From contig JAVKTT010000017.1 in NCBI GenBank assembly GCA_031460505.1, positions 1-12,687 on the forward strand: a stretch of DNA of 12,687 nucleotides. The letters run 5' to 3'. This DNA comes from JAAYTL01 sp031460505. GTDB taxonomy: Bacteria > Bacillota > Clostridia > Tissierellales > Tissierellaceae. This document shows, in pieces, positions 1 to 6,107 of this stretch; positions within the stretch are counted from its first letter, which is position 1, and every line of letters begins with the position of its first letter. A program made the position numbers and the translations under genes. Below the pieces are notes generated by a model. The model was not told the DNA's origin. It did not search any database and saw only the letters and a program-made list of their open reading frames with translations.

Positions 1-135
1 ACTGATTGGATTATAGACATGGTTGAGTTCATATCAAAAGTATATATATATCCAGGAGAAGATGAACTATCTGCACTGGCCGAAGGTGGTTTAAGGGTGC
101 TTAGAGGAGAAGAAGAAGCGAAAACATACATTTAG
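1..135 (+). CDS. buk: Butyrate kinase, C-terminal fragment
   Basis: The window opens inside this gene. Frame 1 gives 44 residues ending at TAG (133-135). The segment YPGEDELSALAEGGLRVLRG followed by EEEAKTYI is the characteristic C-terminal tail of butyrate kinases of the acetokinase/ASKHA fold. The family converts butyryl phosphate plus ADP to butyrate plus ATP in the cytoplasm, the last step of one butyrate fermentation route. The catalytic and nucleotide-binding parts lie outside the window, so activity cannot be judged. A branched-chain-acid kinase relative cannot be excluded from the tail alone. No strong terminator hairpin follows, only a T-rich stretch near 160-170. Confidence 0.82.
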   Translation, partial: TDWIIDMVEFISKVYIYPGEDELSALAEGGLRVLRGEEEAKTYI

Positions 136-173
136 GAGTACTATCCACATTTTAGATGATTTTTTTATAACCT

Positions 174-201
174 TTTACAAATAAAGTAATTAATATATAA
201 T
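174..201 (+). promoter_or_regulatory. Sigma-A-type promoter for the HD-domain gene
   Basis: TTTACA (174-179) and a perfect TATAAT (196-201) are separated by 16 bases. The predicted start of transcription, near 208, lies about 25 bases before the chosen start codon. Confidence 0.55.
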
Positions 202-233
202 AGTATTAAGATTTTGACTTGGGAGATGATTTT

Positions 234-827
234 TTGGTTAATGAAAGGTTATTAAAGGATATGGAGTTTATAGTAGAGCTTGATAGGATGAAGACTATCC
301 TTAGACAGACGAGCTTAATTAATGAAGATAGAAGAGAGGACGATGCCCAGCATTCATGGCATATATCAGTAATGGCAATGGTATTATCAGAGTATGCAAA
401 TGAGGAGATAGATACATTTAAAGTAATCAAGATGCTGTTAACTCATGATTTAGTAGAACTATATGCTGGAGATACATTCTGTTACGATAAAGATGCAAAC
501 CTAGATAAGAGGGAAAGGGAGCTGGCTGCAGCTGATAAGATCTTCGGTATGTTATCACGAGATAAGGGCAAGGAAATGAGAGCCTTGTGGGATGAATTTG
601 AGGAGATGGAGACACCTGAGGCCTTGTTTGCGGCTTCAATGGATAGACTACAACCAATGTTGAATAACTATCATAATGCTGGAGGAACTTGGCAAAAATA
701 TGATGTTCCTCAATCAGATATTTATAAGAGAATATCACCAGTTAAGGAATCCTCAGATGAATTATGGAAGTTTGTAGAATTTATGATAGAAGATGCTTTT
801 GAAAAAGGCTTAATAAATAGAAAATAA
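234..827 (+). CDS. HD-domain phosphohydrolase (YfbR-like / HD_3 family)
   Basis: This 197-residue cytoplasmic protein has the HD metal-binding pattern: His40 in AQHSWH, the His71-Asp72 pair in LLTHDLVELYAGD, and a later Asp137 in SMDRLQPML. The arrangement matches the HD_3 group, which includes the 5'-deoxynucleotidase YfbR. Members hydrolyse phosphate esters of nucleotides, but the exact substrate cannot be read here. A TTG at 219 is also in frame, but it has no ribosome binding site before it. The sequence GGAGATGAT at 222-230 is an excellent Shine-Dalgarno match placed 8 bases before TTG 234, so I start there. It is a single gene with its own promoter and a shared terminator downstream. 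Confidence 0.82.
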   Translation: MVNERLLKDMEFIVELDRMKTILRQTSLINEDRREDDAQHSWHISVMAMVLSEYANEEIDTFKVIKMLLTHDLVELYAGDTFCYDKDANLDKRERELAAADKIFGMLSRDKGKEMRALWDEFEEMETPEALFAASMDRLQPMLNNYHNAGGTWQKYDVPQSDIYKRISPVKESSDELWKFVEFMIEDAFEKGLINRK

Positions 828-830
828 GAA

Positions 831-863
831 AATAGGAGATACCAGGGTATCTCCTATTATTTT
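831..863. terminator. Bidirectional terminator between convergent genes
   Basis: AATAGGAGATACC (831-843) pairs perfectly with GGTATCTCCTATT (846-858). It is followed by ATTTT on the plus strand and by a T-rich run on the minus strand. It lies between the ends of the HD-domain gene and the uridine-kinase-like gene, and it overlaps the stop codon of the latter. Confidence 0.85.
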
Positions 864-1441
864 GGATAAATTACAATATCGCACTTTTCTTTGATTTTCA
901 TCTCATTAAAATAAATATTTTCTTTAGGTATCCATTCATCAATAAATCTTTTATAGGCTGATGGGTCATTCCTTTTTAAAATACGCTCTTTTTGAGTATC
1001 ATAATCTAAATTTAAAAATATTTTATAATCATAGTTTTCAATAAGAGTAGGATGCATACTGTAACTGCCTTCAATGATATTTATTCTTTTGGGTTCTACT
1101 GATATATAGTCTGTTAAAGCCATTTCTTTACAATCATATATTTGATATTTAAATTTTTCTCTAGAATAAATTCCATCAATTACTTCTTCTTTAAATCTTA
1201 CATAATCAACATTTCCGCCAATCTCTTTCATTCTTTCCTCAGTTTTTAGTTCTGGTCTTAAGAAAAAATCATCCATATGAAATAAGTTTGAGTCACATAA
1301 ACTACTTAGTGCATTAGCCAATGTGGTTTTGCCTGAACCACTTTTACCATCAATTGCAATAATTATAAAATCCTTTGATTCTAATAATTTCTCTATAGAT
1401 TTAAGTATCTGTTGTATATCTTCATTAATTGGACTATTCAT
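857..1441 (-). CDS. Uridine-kinase-like P-loop phosphotransferase
   Basis: This 194-residue cytoplasmic protein has a Walker A motif GKSGSGKTT (residues 32-40), then HMDDFF (55-60), IEGSYS (123-128) and a lid-like ERILKRND (152-159). This is the layout of the uridine kinase/phosphoribulokinase superfamily, in which the DD after the P-loop is typical. The family phosphorylates small alcohols such as nucleosides, pantothenate or thiamine precursors; this member's substrate is not evident. The ATG is the first possible start because an in-frame TAA lies three codons upstream. The best ribosome binding site, AAGGGGTG (1455-1462), is unusually far away (about 13-15 bases), so translation may be weak. 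It appears monocistronic and converges on the HD-domain gene. Confidence 0.72.
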   Translation of the reverse strand: MNSPINEDIQQILKSIEKLLESKDFIIIAIDGKSGSGKTTLANALSSLCDSNLFHMDDFFLRPELKTEERMKEIGGNVDYVRFKEEVIDGIYSREKFKYQIYDCKEMALTDYISVEPKRINIIEGSYSMHPTLIENYDYKIFLNLDYDTQKERILKRNDPSAYKRFIDEWIPKENIYFNEMKIKEKCDIVIYPK

Positions 1442-1514
1442 TGTAAGTTAATTTCACCCCTTAAAACTTATAAATTAATTATAACATTTTTATATGTAAA
1501 TAGCATTACAGCAT

Positions 1515-1544
1515 AAAACTCAGAGGGATAATCCTCTGAGTTTT
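1515..1544 (-). terminator. Terminator of the ABC importer operon
   Basis: On the minus strand a 12-bp perfect stem, AAAACTCAGAGG with CCTCTGAGTTTT, encloses a 6-base loop. It begins directly after the stop codon of the ATPase gene, and the 3' arm ends in TTTT. It closes the transporter operon. Confidence 0.85.
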
Positions 1545-2312
1545 CTATTGAAGTAGATGTTCATCTAATTTTTTTCTATAAATATTCATAAGTTCTTCTT
1601 CAGTAAGTTCATTGCTAGGTTTATCCAATATTACTTGGCCCTTATCTAGCATAATTACTCTATCTGAGTAGTCAATAGCATCCTTCATATTATGTGAAAT
1701 CATAATAGTTGTCATCTTATATTTATCGATTAACTCTTTAGTTTTTCTCATAACTACATGTGAGGTTTTAGGATCAAGAGCTGCTGTATGCTCATCTAAT
1801 AATAGTAAATCAGGAAATTTCATTGAAGCCATTACTAAAGACAAAGATTGTCTTTGCCCACCAGATAAAAATTTAACCTGAGTATCTAGTTTATCTTCAA
1901 GTCCTAAATCTAAATCCTTCAATAGTTCCTTATATTTTGGGATTCTGTCTTTATTGACTAATCTTTTAAGGGAGAAGCCTTCACCTTTTTTATCTGCCAA
2001 TGACATATTCTCTAATATAGTAAGAGAAGGGGATACACCCATTGAAGGGTCTTGATGCACTCTACCAATATGGATTGCTCTTTTTTCTTCAGTGAGTTTA
2101 CTAATATCTTTCCCATTAAGGATAATCTCACCTTGATCCAACATGATACTTCCACTAATAAGGTTAAGGAGAGTACTTTTGCCACAGCCATTTGGTCCGA
2201 TAATAGCAGTACATTTATTTTTTTCTATCTCTAGATTAAAACCGTTAAATATATCTATATGATTCTCAGTATTTTTGTTAAAACTTTTAGATAGATTTTT
2301 AACCTTAAGCAT
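1545..2312 (-). CDS. ABC importer ATPase (TrpZ/COG1101-type)
   Basis: This 255-residue cytoplasmic ATPase powers the importer formed with the neighbouring permease. Its motifs are Walker A GPNGCGKST (39-47), Q-loop Gln87 in RVHQDPS, signature LSGGQ (149-153), Walker B LLLLDE (169-174) and the switch His207 in MISHNM. The Walker B is followed by H rather than the usual P (LDEHTAALD), which is typical of this subfamily. The start overlaps the permease stop by 8 bases, with the ribosome binding site AAAGGAGGAG inside the permease end, so translational coupling is likely. The gene order SBP-permease-ATPase is the TrpX-TrpY-TrpZ order known from streptococcal tryptophan transporters. The T-box upstream suggests tyrosine here rather than tryptophan. 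Confidence 0.9.
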   Translation of the reverse strand: MLKVKNLSKSFNKNTENHIDIFNGFNLEIEKNKCTAIIGPNGCGKSTLLNLISGSIMLDQGEIILNGKDISKLTEEKRAIHIGRVHQDPSMGVSPSLTILENMSLADKKGEGFSLKRLVNKDRIPKYKELLKDLDLGLEDKLDTQVKFLSGGQRQSLSLVMASMKFPDLLLLDEHTAALDPKTSHVVMRKTKELIDKYKMTTIMISHNMKDAIDYSDRVIMLDKGQVILDKPSNELTEEELMNIYRKKLDEHLLQ

Positions 2313-3171
2313 TTTTTACTCCTCCTTTTGCCTTTGAACTTAAGAACTCAGATGCTTTGTTGTTGTATGCTATAAATGCTATTACGATTAGTGCGTTTAT
2401 TGCTTTTAAGTCATCTGGGTTAAGTCCTAAGTCTATGGCAATGCCACCTATAATCTTATAAATTACAGCACCGATAATTACTCTAGTAGTATTTTTTAAG
2501 ATATTAGAGTTTTTCTTTATCGTATCTCCAATTATGATTGAAGCCAAAGCTACTACTATAATAGAAGCACCCATAGTAATATCAACGAAACCTTGGTGTT
2601 GAGCCATTAAAGCTCCACTTAATGCAACCAATCCATTTGCTAGCATGAAACCAATTAATTTGTATTTATTACTATTTTCACCTAGGGATTTTACCAATGC
2701 TTCATTATCACCCGTTGTTATTAATAGATATCCCGTTTCAGTCTTTAAGAATAAGTCAAGGAGTACTTTTACTAATAATACTACAATAATTAAAATCAAC
2801 AGTGTAGAACCGTAATCATATATAGAATCGTAGCTAAAAAGTGGTATATTAGATCTTCCATTTATTCTTAAGTTGACAGAGTACAATATAGTCATTGTAA
2901 GTATACCAGCCAACAATGGCTTTATCTTTAATTTTGTAAATAATACTGTTGTAAGTAGCCCTGCAAGGCTCCCGAAACAAAAGGCTAGCAAAGTACTTAC
3001 TATTGGACTTATTCCTGAGGAAATAAATTTTGCAAACAGGAATGCACCGAAGGGGAAGGTCCCCTCAACGGAAAGATCTGATGTATCAAGCACTTTATAA
3101 GTTAGGAATACTCCCATGCCTAATATAGAAAAAATTAGCCCTTGTTCTACACTAGTTAATAATAATTTCAT
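2305..3171 (-). CDS. ABC importer permease (TrpY/COG4120-type, BPD_transp_2 family)
   Basis: This 288-residue, very hydrophobic protein has about eight membrane segments and belongs to the LivH/RbsC-like permease family. Landmarks are TYKVLDTSDLSVEGTFPFGA (about 24-43) near the N-terminus and LRINGRSNIPLF (about 101-112), both characteristic of the permease that pairs with COG2984 binding proteins. It would form a homodimeric channel in the cytoplasmic membrane for a small substrate, probably an aromatic amino acid. A GGAGG site sits just upstream of the ATG, 22 bases separate it from the substrate-binding gene before it, and it overlaps the ATPase gene. It is the only permease of this type in the window and therefore presumably serves both binding proteins. 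Confidence 0.88.
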   Translation of the reverse strand: MKLLLTSVEQGLIFSILGMGVFLTYKVLDTSDLSVEGTFPFGAFLFAKFISSGISPIVSTLLAFCFGSLAGLLTTVLFTKLKIKPLLAGILTMTILYSVNLRINGRSNIPLFSYDSIYDYGSTLLILIIVVLLVKVLLDLFLKTETGYLLITTGDNEALVKSLGENSNKYKLIGFMLANGLVALSGALMAQHQGFVDITMGASIIVVALASIIIGDTIKKNSNILKNTTRVIIGAVIYKIIGGIAIDLGLNPDDLKAINALIVIAFIAYNNKASEFLSSKAKGGVKNA

Positions 3172-3193
3172 TTATTAAACCTCCAATTTGTTA

Positions 3194-4171
3194 CTAATTA
3201 ATTTTAGTTGCATCTTCAAAGACTTTATTGTCCTTATCAATATTTAATGCGTTTAATGTTTCTTCATTGAATACTTTATTTGTATTTATTGCTGTTTCTG
3301 CAGGTATTTCAGAAGGTGATATACCATCTACTAATATTTCTTTTGCCATTCTTGCTGTTTGTTTACCTAATTCGTAGTAGCTTATGCCATCTGTCATAAG
3401 TAGGCCGCTTTTAACATGGGAGTCTTCACCAGCTATTGTAATCAGTCCATTTTCCAATGCTTTATTAGAGACTAAACTTATACCTGAAGCTACCATATTG
3501 TCTGTTATTGTATATATTGCATCTACTTTATTTATAATTGAATCTAAAGCCAAAGGTATATCATTAATATTTGAAATTCCTACTTCTACTATTTCAAGTC
3601 CTATAGCAGGAGCTAGTTCCTTAGCAAGTTCAACTTGTACCTGAGAATTTGGTTCACTAGTATTATATATAATTCCAATTTTATTAATATTTTCATCTAA
3701 ATCTTTAAATAATTGTAGCTGTCTATCCATTGGGCTTAAGTCAGATGTACCTGTGACATTACCACCTGGATTTTCCATTGATTCAACTAATTCTGCTTCA
3801 ACTGGATCTGTTACTGCACTAAATAGTACTGGTATATCTGATGTAGATTGTTTTGCACTTTGTGCTGCGGGTGTTGCTATTGCGTATATTAAATCTACTT
3901 TATCACTTACAAATTTTTGAGATATAGTCATTGTATTTGGGATTTCACCTTGAGCATTTTGGTATGATACTTTAGCATTTACACCTAGCTCTTTTAATCC
4001 ATCTTCAAATCCACGTCTTGCATCATCTAGAGCAGGGTGGTCTGCTAACTGAATAATTCCAATTTCAAACTGACTATCATCTTCAGCACTAACACCTTTG
4101 CTTAAACTACAACCTGTTAACATCACCATTGCTGCTAATACCAATAAAATTACTTTGCTAAACTTTTTCAT
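3194..4171 (-). CDS. Substrate-binding lipoprotein 1 of the importer (TrpX/ABC_sub_bind family), under Tyr-type T-box
   Basis: This 325-residue protein has a lipoprotein signal peptide: MKKF start, hydrophobic core, and lipobox LTGC with Cys21 as the acylated residue. The mature part is an ABC_sub_bind (PF04392, COG2984) binding protein with family blocks HPALDDARRGFEDGL (45-59), DLIYAIATPAAQSAKQ (93-108), VLFSAVTDPVEAELV (115-129) and YYELGKQTARMAKEIL (265-280). It sits outside the membrane and delivers ligand to the permease. AAGGAGG lies 8 bases before the ATG. It is the first gene of the operon with permease and ATPase, behind a T-box whose predicted specifier is TAC, so I infer tyrosine as the regulatory signal and probable ligand. 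It is a paralogue of the protein encoded at 4644-5633. Differences such as EDSHVKSG (249-256) against EESQVGGG suggest a different ligand preference. Confidence 0.88.
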   Translation of the reverse strand: MKKFSKVILLVLAAMVMLTGCSLSKGVSAEDDSQFEIGIIQLADHPALDDARRGFEDGLKELGVNAKVSYQNAQGEIPNTMTISQKFVSDKVDLIYAIATPAAQSAKQSTSDIPVLFSAVTDPVEAELVESMENPGGNVTGTSDLSPMDRQLQLFKDLDENINKIGIIYNTSEPNSQVQVELAKELAPAIGLEIVEVGISNINDIPLALDSIINKVDAIYTITDNMVASGISLVSNKALENGLITIAGEDSHVKSGLLMTDGISYYELGKQTARMAKEILVDGISPSEIPAETAINTNKVFNEETLNALNIDKDNKVFEDATKIN

Positions 4172-4250
4172 TACATAATCCTCCTTAGAAATTTAATTTA
4201 TTTTCTAGGATAATTAGCTTAGATTGAATCAATTGAGTAATGAGGGTAGC

Positions 4251-4346
4251 AATAAAAAAAATCTTTCGCTCCTATAAATACAGCATATAGCTATACTTAT
4301 AGGGACGAAAGATTATATCCGCGGTACCACCCTAATTATGACAAAA
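4251..4346. repeat. 96-bp direct repeat, copy 1 (T-box terminator/antiterminator)
   Basis: The sequence matches 5676-5771 at every position except 4315 (A here, G in the other copy), a constant offset of 1425 bases. It covers the terminator hairpin and the T-box sequence of the first leader. The match ends abruptly on the left (4250 differs) and at a run of A on the right. Confidence 0.93.
4254..4314 (-). terminator. T-box attenuator terminator (leader A)
   Basis: On the minus strand AATCTTTCGTCCCTATAA pairs with TTATAGGAGCGAAAGATT (one mismatch, one wobble). The stem is extended inward by GTATAGC with GCTGTAT and is followed by a run of T. It is the regulated terminator competing with the antiterminator that contains AGGGTGGTACCGCGG. 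Confidence 0.92.
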
Positions 4347-4538
4347 GTCATCTCTTCAATCAGACCTAACAGTCCTATCCCTTGTAACGATGGGCTTTCG
4401 TATTCGTCTACTCATAATTTTTCAACGAATCTGCTTAGGAGTGTATATTACATATCTTGTTATTGTTGGTTTTCACCCTTCCCAACTCTCTAAGAATAAT
4501 CAATGATATCTTTCTCTCCATCATAGCATTTAAACTTA
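4254..4538 (-). promoter_or_regulatory. T-box riboswitch A, predicted Tyr specifier (TAC), before SBP1-permease-ATPase
   Basis: This complete T-box leader fills most of the 472-base gap upstream of the first binding-protein gene. In transcript order it shows a Stem I with GATGGAGAG at its base, the conserved AGAGAG bulge and the GGGTGAAA apical loop enclosed by TTGG/CCAA. The 3' side is GATATGTAATATACACTCC, followed by Stem II (ATTCGT...ACGAAT) and the T-box AGGGTGGTACCGCGG (4319-4333). The regulated terminator comes last. Placing the specifier one base before the CTCC arm of Stem I, as in the glyQ Stem I structures, gives TAC (4443-4445), a tyrosine codon. The UGGU in the T-box pairs with a tRNA ending ACCA, fitting tRNA-Tyr. 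T-boxes bind uncharged tRNA and permit read-through when the amino acid is scarce. The class call is certain; the specifier is inferred. Confidence 0.93.
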
Positions 4539-4544
4539 AAATCT

Positions 4545-4573
4545 ATATTAATACTTTAAACTGATAATGTCAA
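4545..4573 (-). promoter_or_regulatory. Promoter of T-box leader A
   Basis: On the minus strand a perfect TTGACA (4568-4573) and TAATAT (4545-4550) are separated by 17 bases. Leader RNA would start near 4538. The -35/-10 sequences and spacing are the same as in the second leader. Confidence 0.8.
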
Positions 4574-4580
4574 GTTATAT

Positions 4581-4614
4581 TTTAAAAATAGATTTTAAGA
4601 GGATATAATCTTAA
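4581..4614 (-). terminator. Weak possible terminator after SBP2
   Basis: On the minus strand TTAAGA and TCTTAA form a 6-bp AT-rich stem with an 8-base loop (4595-4614), and TATTTTTAAA lies a few bases downstream. It is much weaker than the other terminators in the window, so read-through into the next leader is plausible. Confidence 0.25.
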
Positions 4615-4643
4615 GCCTAGCAAATATTAAATTTTATTTTATA

Positions 4644-5633
4644 TTATTTTCCAACTTTTACTGCCTCTTTAAGAAGTGGTAAGTTTTCATCTAAGTTAAG
4701 AGCTTTCATTGTGTCTTCATTAACAGTAACTATTGTTTTTTCTGCTGTTCCAACAGGAATATCAGATACACTTACACCATCAACTAAAATTTCTTTAGCC
4801 ATTTGAGCTGTTTGTTTACCTAATTCATAGTAGCTAAGTCCATTAGTAATTAGAAGTCCGCCACCAACTTGTGATTCTTCTGCACAAATAGAGATCATAT
4901 TATTTTCAATTAGTTTGTTAGATACTAATTCAATAGATGAAGCAACTAGATTATCACTAAGACCGTATAGAGCATCAACTTTGCTTAATAATGAATCAAT
5001 AGCTTGAGCGATATCATTAATATTATTTACACCTACAGCTTTAACTTCTAATCCTATTTCTGGAGCTAATCTTTGAACTTCTTCTAATTGTACTTTAGAG
5101 TTAGCTTCACTAGTATTATATAGAACACCAATTGTTTCAATACTTGGATCTAATTCTTTGAACATCTTAAGTTGTTCTGCAGTAGGAGCCATATCAGATG
5201 TACCTGTTACATTACCACCTACATTATCCCAATCAGCTACTATTTCAGCTTCTACAGGATCAGTTACAGCACTGAATAGAACTGGTATACCATCTGAAAC
5301 TTGTTTAGCACTTTGTGCAGCTGGAGTAGCTATTGCATATATTAAATCAACTTCGTCATTAACATATTTTTGTGATATTGATACTGTATTTGGGATATCT
5401 CCTTGCGCATTTTGGTAAACTACTTCTGCACTAACACCTAATTCTTTTAAACCATCTTCGAATCCTTTTCTTGCATCATCTAATGCTGGATGTTCTGCTA
5501 ATTGTACTATTCCTATTGTGTAATCTTTATTACTTGAAGCATTTGCTTTTGTATTATCTGAACTACAACCTGTTAATAATAGAGAACCTGCCATACCTAA
5601 TGCCATTAATTTACTAATTATACCTTTTTTCAT
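4644..5633 (-). CDS. Substrate-binding lipoprotein 2 (TrpX/ABC_sub_bind family), under Phe-type T-box
   Basis: This 329-residue lipoprotein has signal sequence MKKGIISKLMALGMAGSLLL and lipobox LTGC with Cys23. The mature domain is ABC_sub_bind (COG2984), colinear with the neighbour encoded at 3194-4171 and sharing long blocks such as HPALDDAR.GFEDGLKELGV and VDLIYAIATPAAQSAKQ. They diverge in YGLSDNLVASS (223-233) against YTITDNMVASG and EESQVGGG (252-259) against EDSHVKSG, positions that could line the ligand cleft. AGGAGG (5641-5646) lies 7 bases before the ATG. It has its own promoter and T-box with predicted specifier TTC (Phe) and no permease of its own, so it probably uses the downstream permease/ATPase. 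The ligand assignment (phenylalanine or a precursor) is inference. Confidence 0.88.
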   Translation of the reverse strand: MKKGIISKLMALGMAGSLLLTGCSSDNTKANASSNKDYTIGIVQLAEHPALDDARKGFEDGLKELGVSAEVVYQNAQGDIPNTVSISQKYVNDEVDLIYAIATPAAQSAKQVSDGIPVLFSAVTDPVEAEIVADWDNVGGNVTGTSDMAPTAEQLKMFKELDPSIETIGVLYNTSEANSKVQLEEVQRLAPEIGLEVKAVGVNNINDIAQAIDSLLSKVDALYGLSDNLVASSIELVSNKLIENNMISICAEESQVGGGLLITNGLSYYELGKQTAQMAKEILVDGVSVSDIPVGTAEKTIVTVNEDTMKALNLDENLPLLKEAVKVGK

Positions 5634-5675
5634 TTTAATTCCTCCTAAAATTTTGAATGATTTTTTAAAATTAAT

Positions 5676-5771
5676 AATAAAAAAAATCTTTCGCTCCTAT
5701 AAATACAGCATATAGCTATACTTATAGGGACGAAAGATTGTATCCGCGGTACCACCCTAATTATGACAAAA
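5676..5771. repeat. 96-bp direct repeat, copy 2 (T-box terminator/antiterminator)
   Basis: The second copy of the 4251-4346 repeat differs only at 5740. It includes the regulated terminator and T-box sequence of leader B. Beyond it the leaders stay recognisably alike but with many differences. Confidence 0.93.
5679..5739 (-). terminator. T-box attenuator terminator (leader B)
   Basis: The hairpin is the same as in leader A: a long stem of about 25 pairs with one internal mismatch near CCC/GGA, followed by a run of T on the minus strand. It lies 40-odd bases before the ribosome binding site of the second binding-protein gene. Confidence 0.92.
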
Positions 5772-5972
5772 AAGTCATCACTTATCAGACCTAACAGTCT
5801 TATCCCCTGTAACGATGGGACTTCGGATTCGTCTACTTGAATAAATCGTTTAACGAATCAGCTTAGGAGTGAATATTACATATCTTCTTACTGTTGGCTT
5901 TCACCTGTTCCAACTCTCTGTAAATAAGCTTCGATATCTTTCTCTCCATCAGAGCGTTTTTATTATTTATTA
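5679..5972 (-). promoter_or_regulatory. T-box riboswitch B, predicted Phe specifier (TTC), before SBP2
   Basis: This complete T-box leader fills most of the 474-base gap between the second binding-protein gene and the GntR gene. It has the same architecture as leader A: GATGGAGAG at the base of Stem I, AGAGAG bulge, CAGGTGAAAG apical loop within TTGG/CCAA, Stem II ATTCGT...ACGAAT, T-box AGGGTGGTACCGCGG (5744-5758) and terminator. The 3' arm of Stem I is GATATGTAATATTCACTCC. It differs from leader A only at one base, and the triplet before ACTCC is TTC (5871-5873), a phenylalanine codon. Stem I helix CTTATT/AGTAAG differs from ATTATT/AATAAC in leader A, so the surroundings have drifted while the specifier flank is fixed. 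The T-box UGGU suits tRNA-Phe (discriminator A). Confidence 0.93.
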
Positions 5973-5978
5973 GACATT

Positions 5979-6007
5979 ATATTAACACTTTACCAGAAGA
6001 GTGTCAA
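5979..6007 (-). promoter_or_regulatory. Promoter of T-box leader B
   Basis: On the minus strand a perfect TTGACA (6002-6007) and TAATAT (5979-5984) are separated by 17 bases, with the start of RNA near 5972. It is divergent from the GntR promoter, and the two -35 boxes are 29 bases apart. Confidence 0.8.
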
Positions 6008-6036
6008 ATGTTTTTTGAAAAAATTTAATATTTTTA

Positions 6037-6065
6037 TTGACATACATATATCATGTTGGTATATT
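6037..6065 (+). promoter_or_regulatory. Promoter of the GntR-ABC operon
   Basis: A perfect TTGACA (6037-6042) and TATATT (6060-6065) are separated by 17 bases. The -10 box lies in the left arm of the palindrome at 6061-6089, as expected for an autorepressed promoter. Confidence 0.75.
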
Positions 6066-6089
6066 GTATATATAGTATATATACAATAT
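6061..6089. promoter_or_regulatory. 29-bp perfect palindrome, probable GntR operator
   Basis: Arms ATATTGTATATATA and TATATATACAATAT are perfect inverted repeats of 14 bases around a central G. The site covers the -10 element and the transcription start of the operon whose first gene is a YtrA-type regulator, so binding of a dimer would block RNA polymerase. Alternating TA makes some symmetry easy by chance, but the TTGT/ACAA ends are specific. Confidence 0.7.
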
Positions 6090-6107
6090 TTTGATTAGGG
6101 TGAAATT

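Noticed and set aside
219..233. TTG at 219 as start of the HD-domain gene (five residues longer)
   Set aside because: No ribosome binding site precedes it. GGAGATGAT at 222-230 is ideally spaced for TTG at 234 instead.
1461..1510. Promoter for the uridine-kinase-like gene from the minus-strand TATAAT near 1480
   Set aside because: The -10 is perfect, but no acceptable -35 lies 16-18 bases upstream in this AT-rich gap.
4254..5972. Tryptophan-specific T-boxes, as expected from the TrpXYZ family name
   Set aside because: No TGG triplet occurs in the 3' side of the Stem I specifier region of either leader, and UGGU in the T-box fits discriminator A, not the G usual in tRNA-Trp.
3194..5972. The duplicated unit as an insertion sequence or other mobile element
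   Set aside because: No transposase, terminal inverted repeats or target duplication is visible. The repeat unit is a gene plus its own leader, as in ordinary tandem duplication.
6045..6090. The TA-rich stretch as a simple repeat tract or replication-type element
   Set aside because: Its exact dyad symmetry, position over the -10 box and neighbouring GntR gene make an operator the better explanation.
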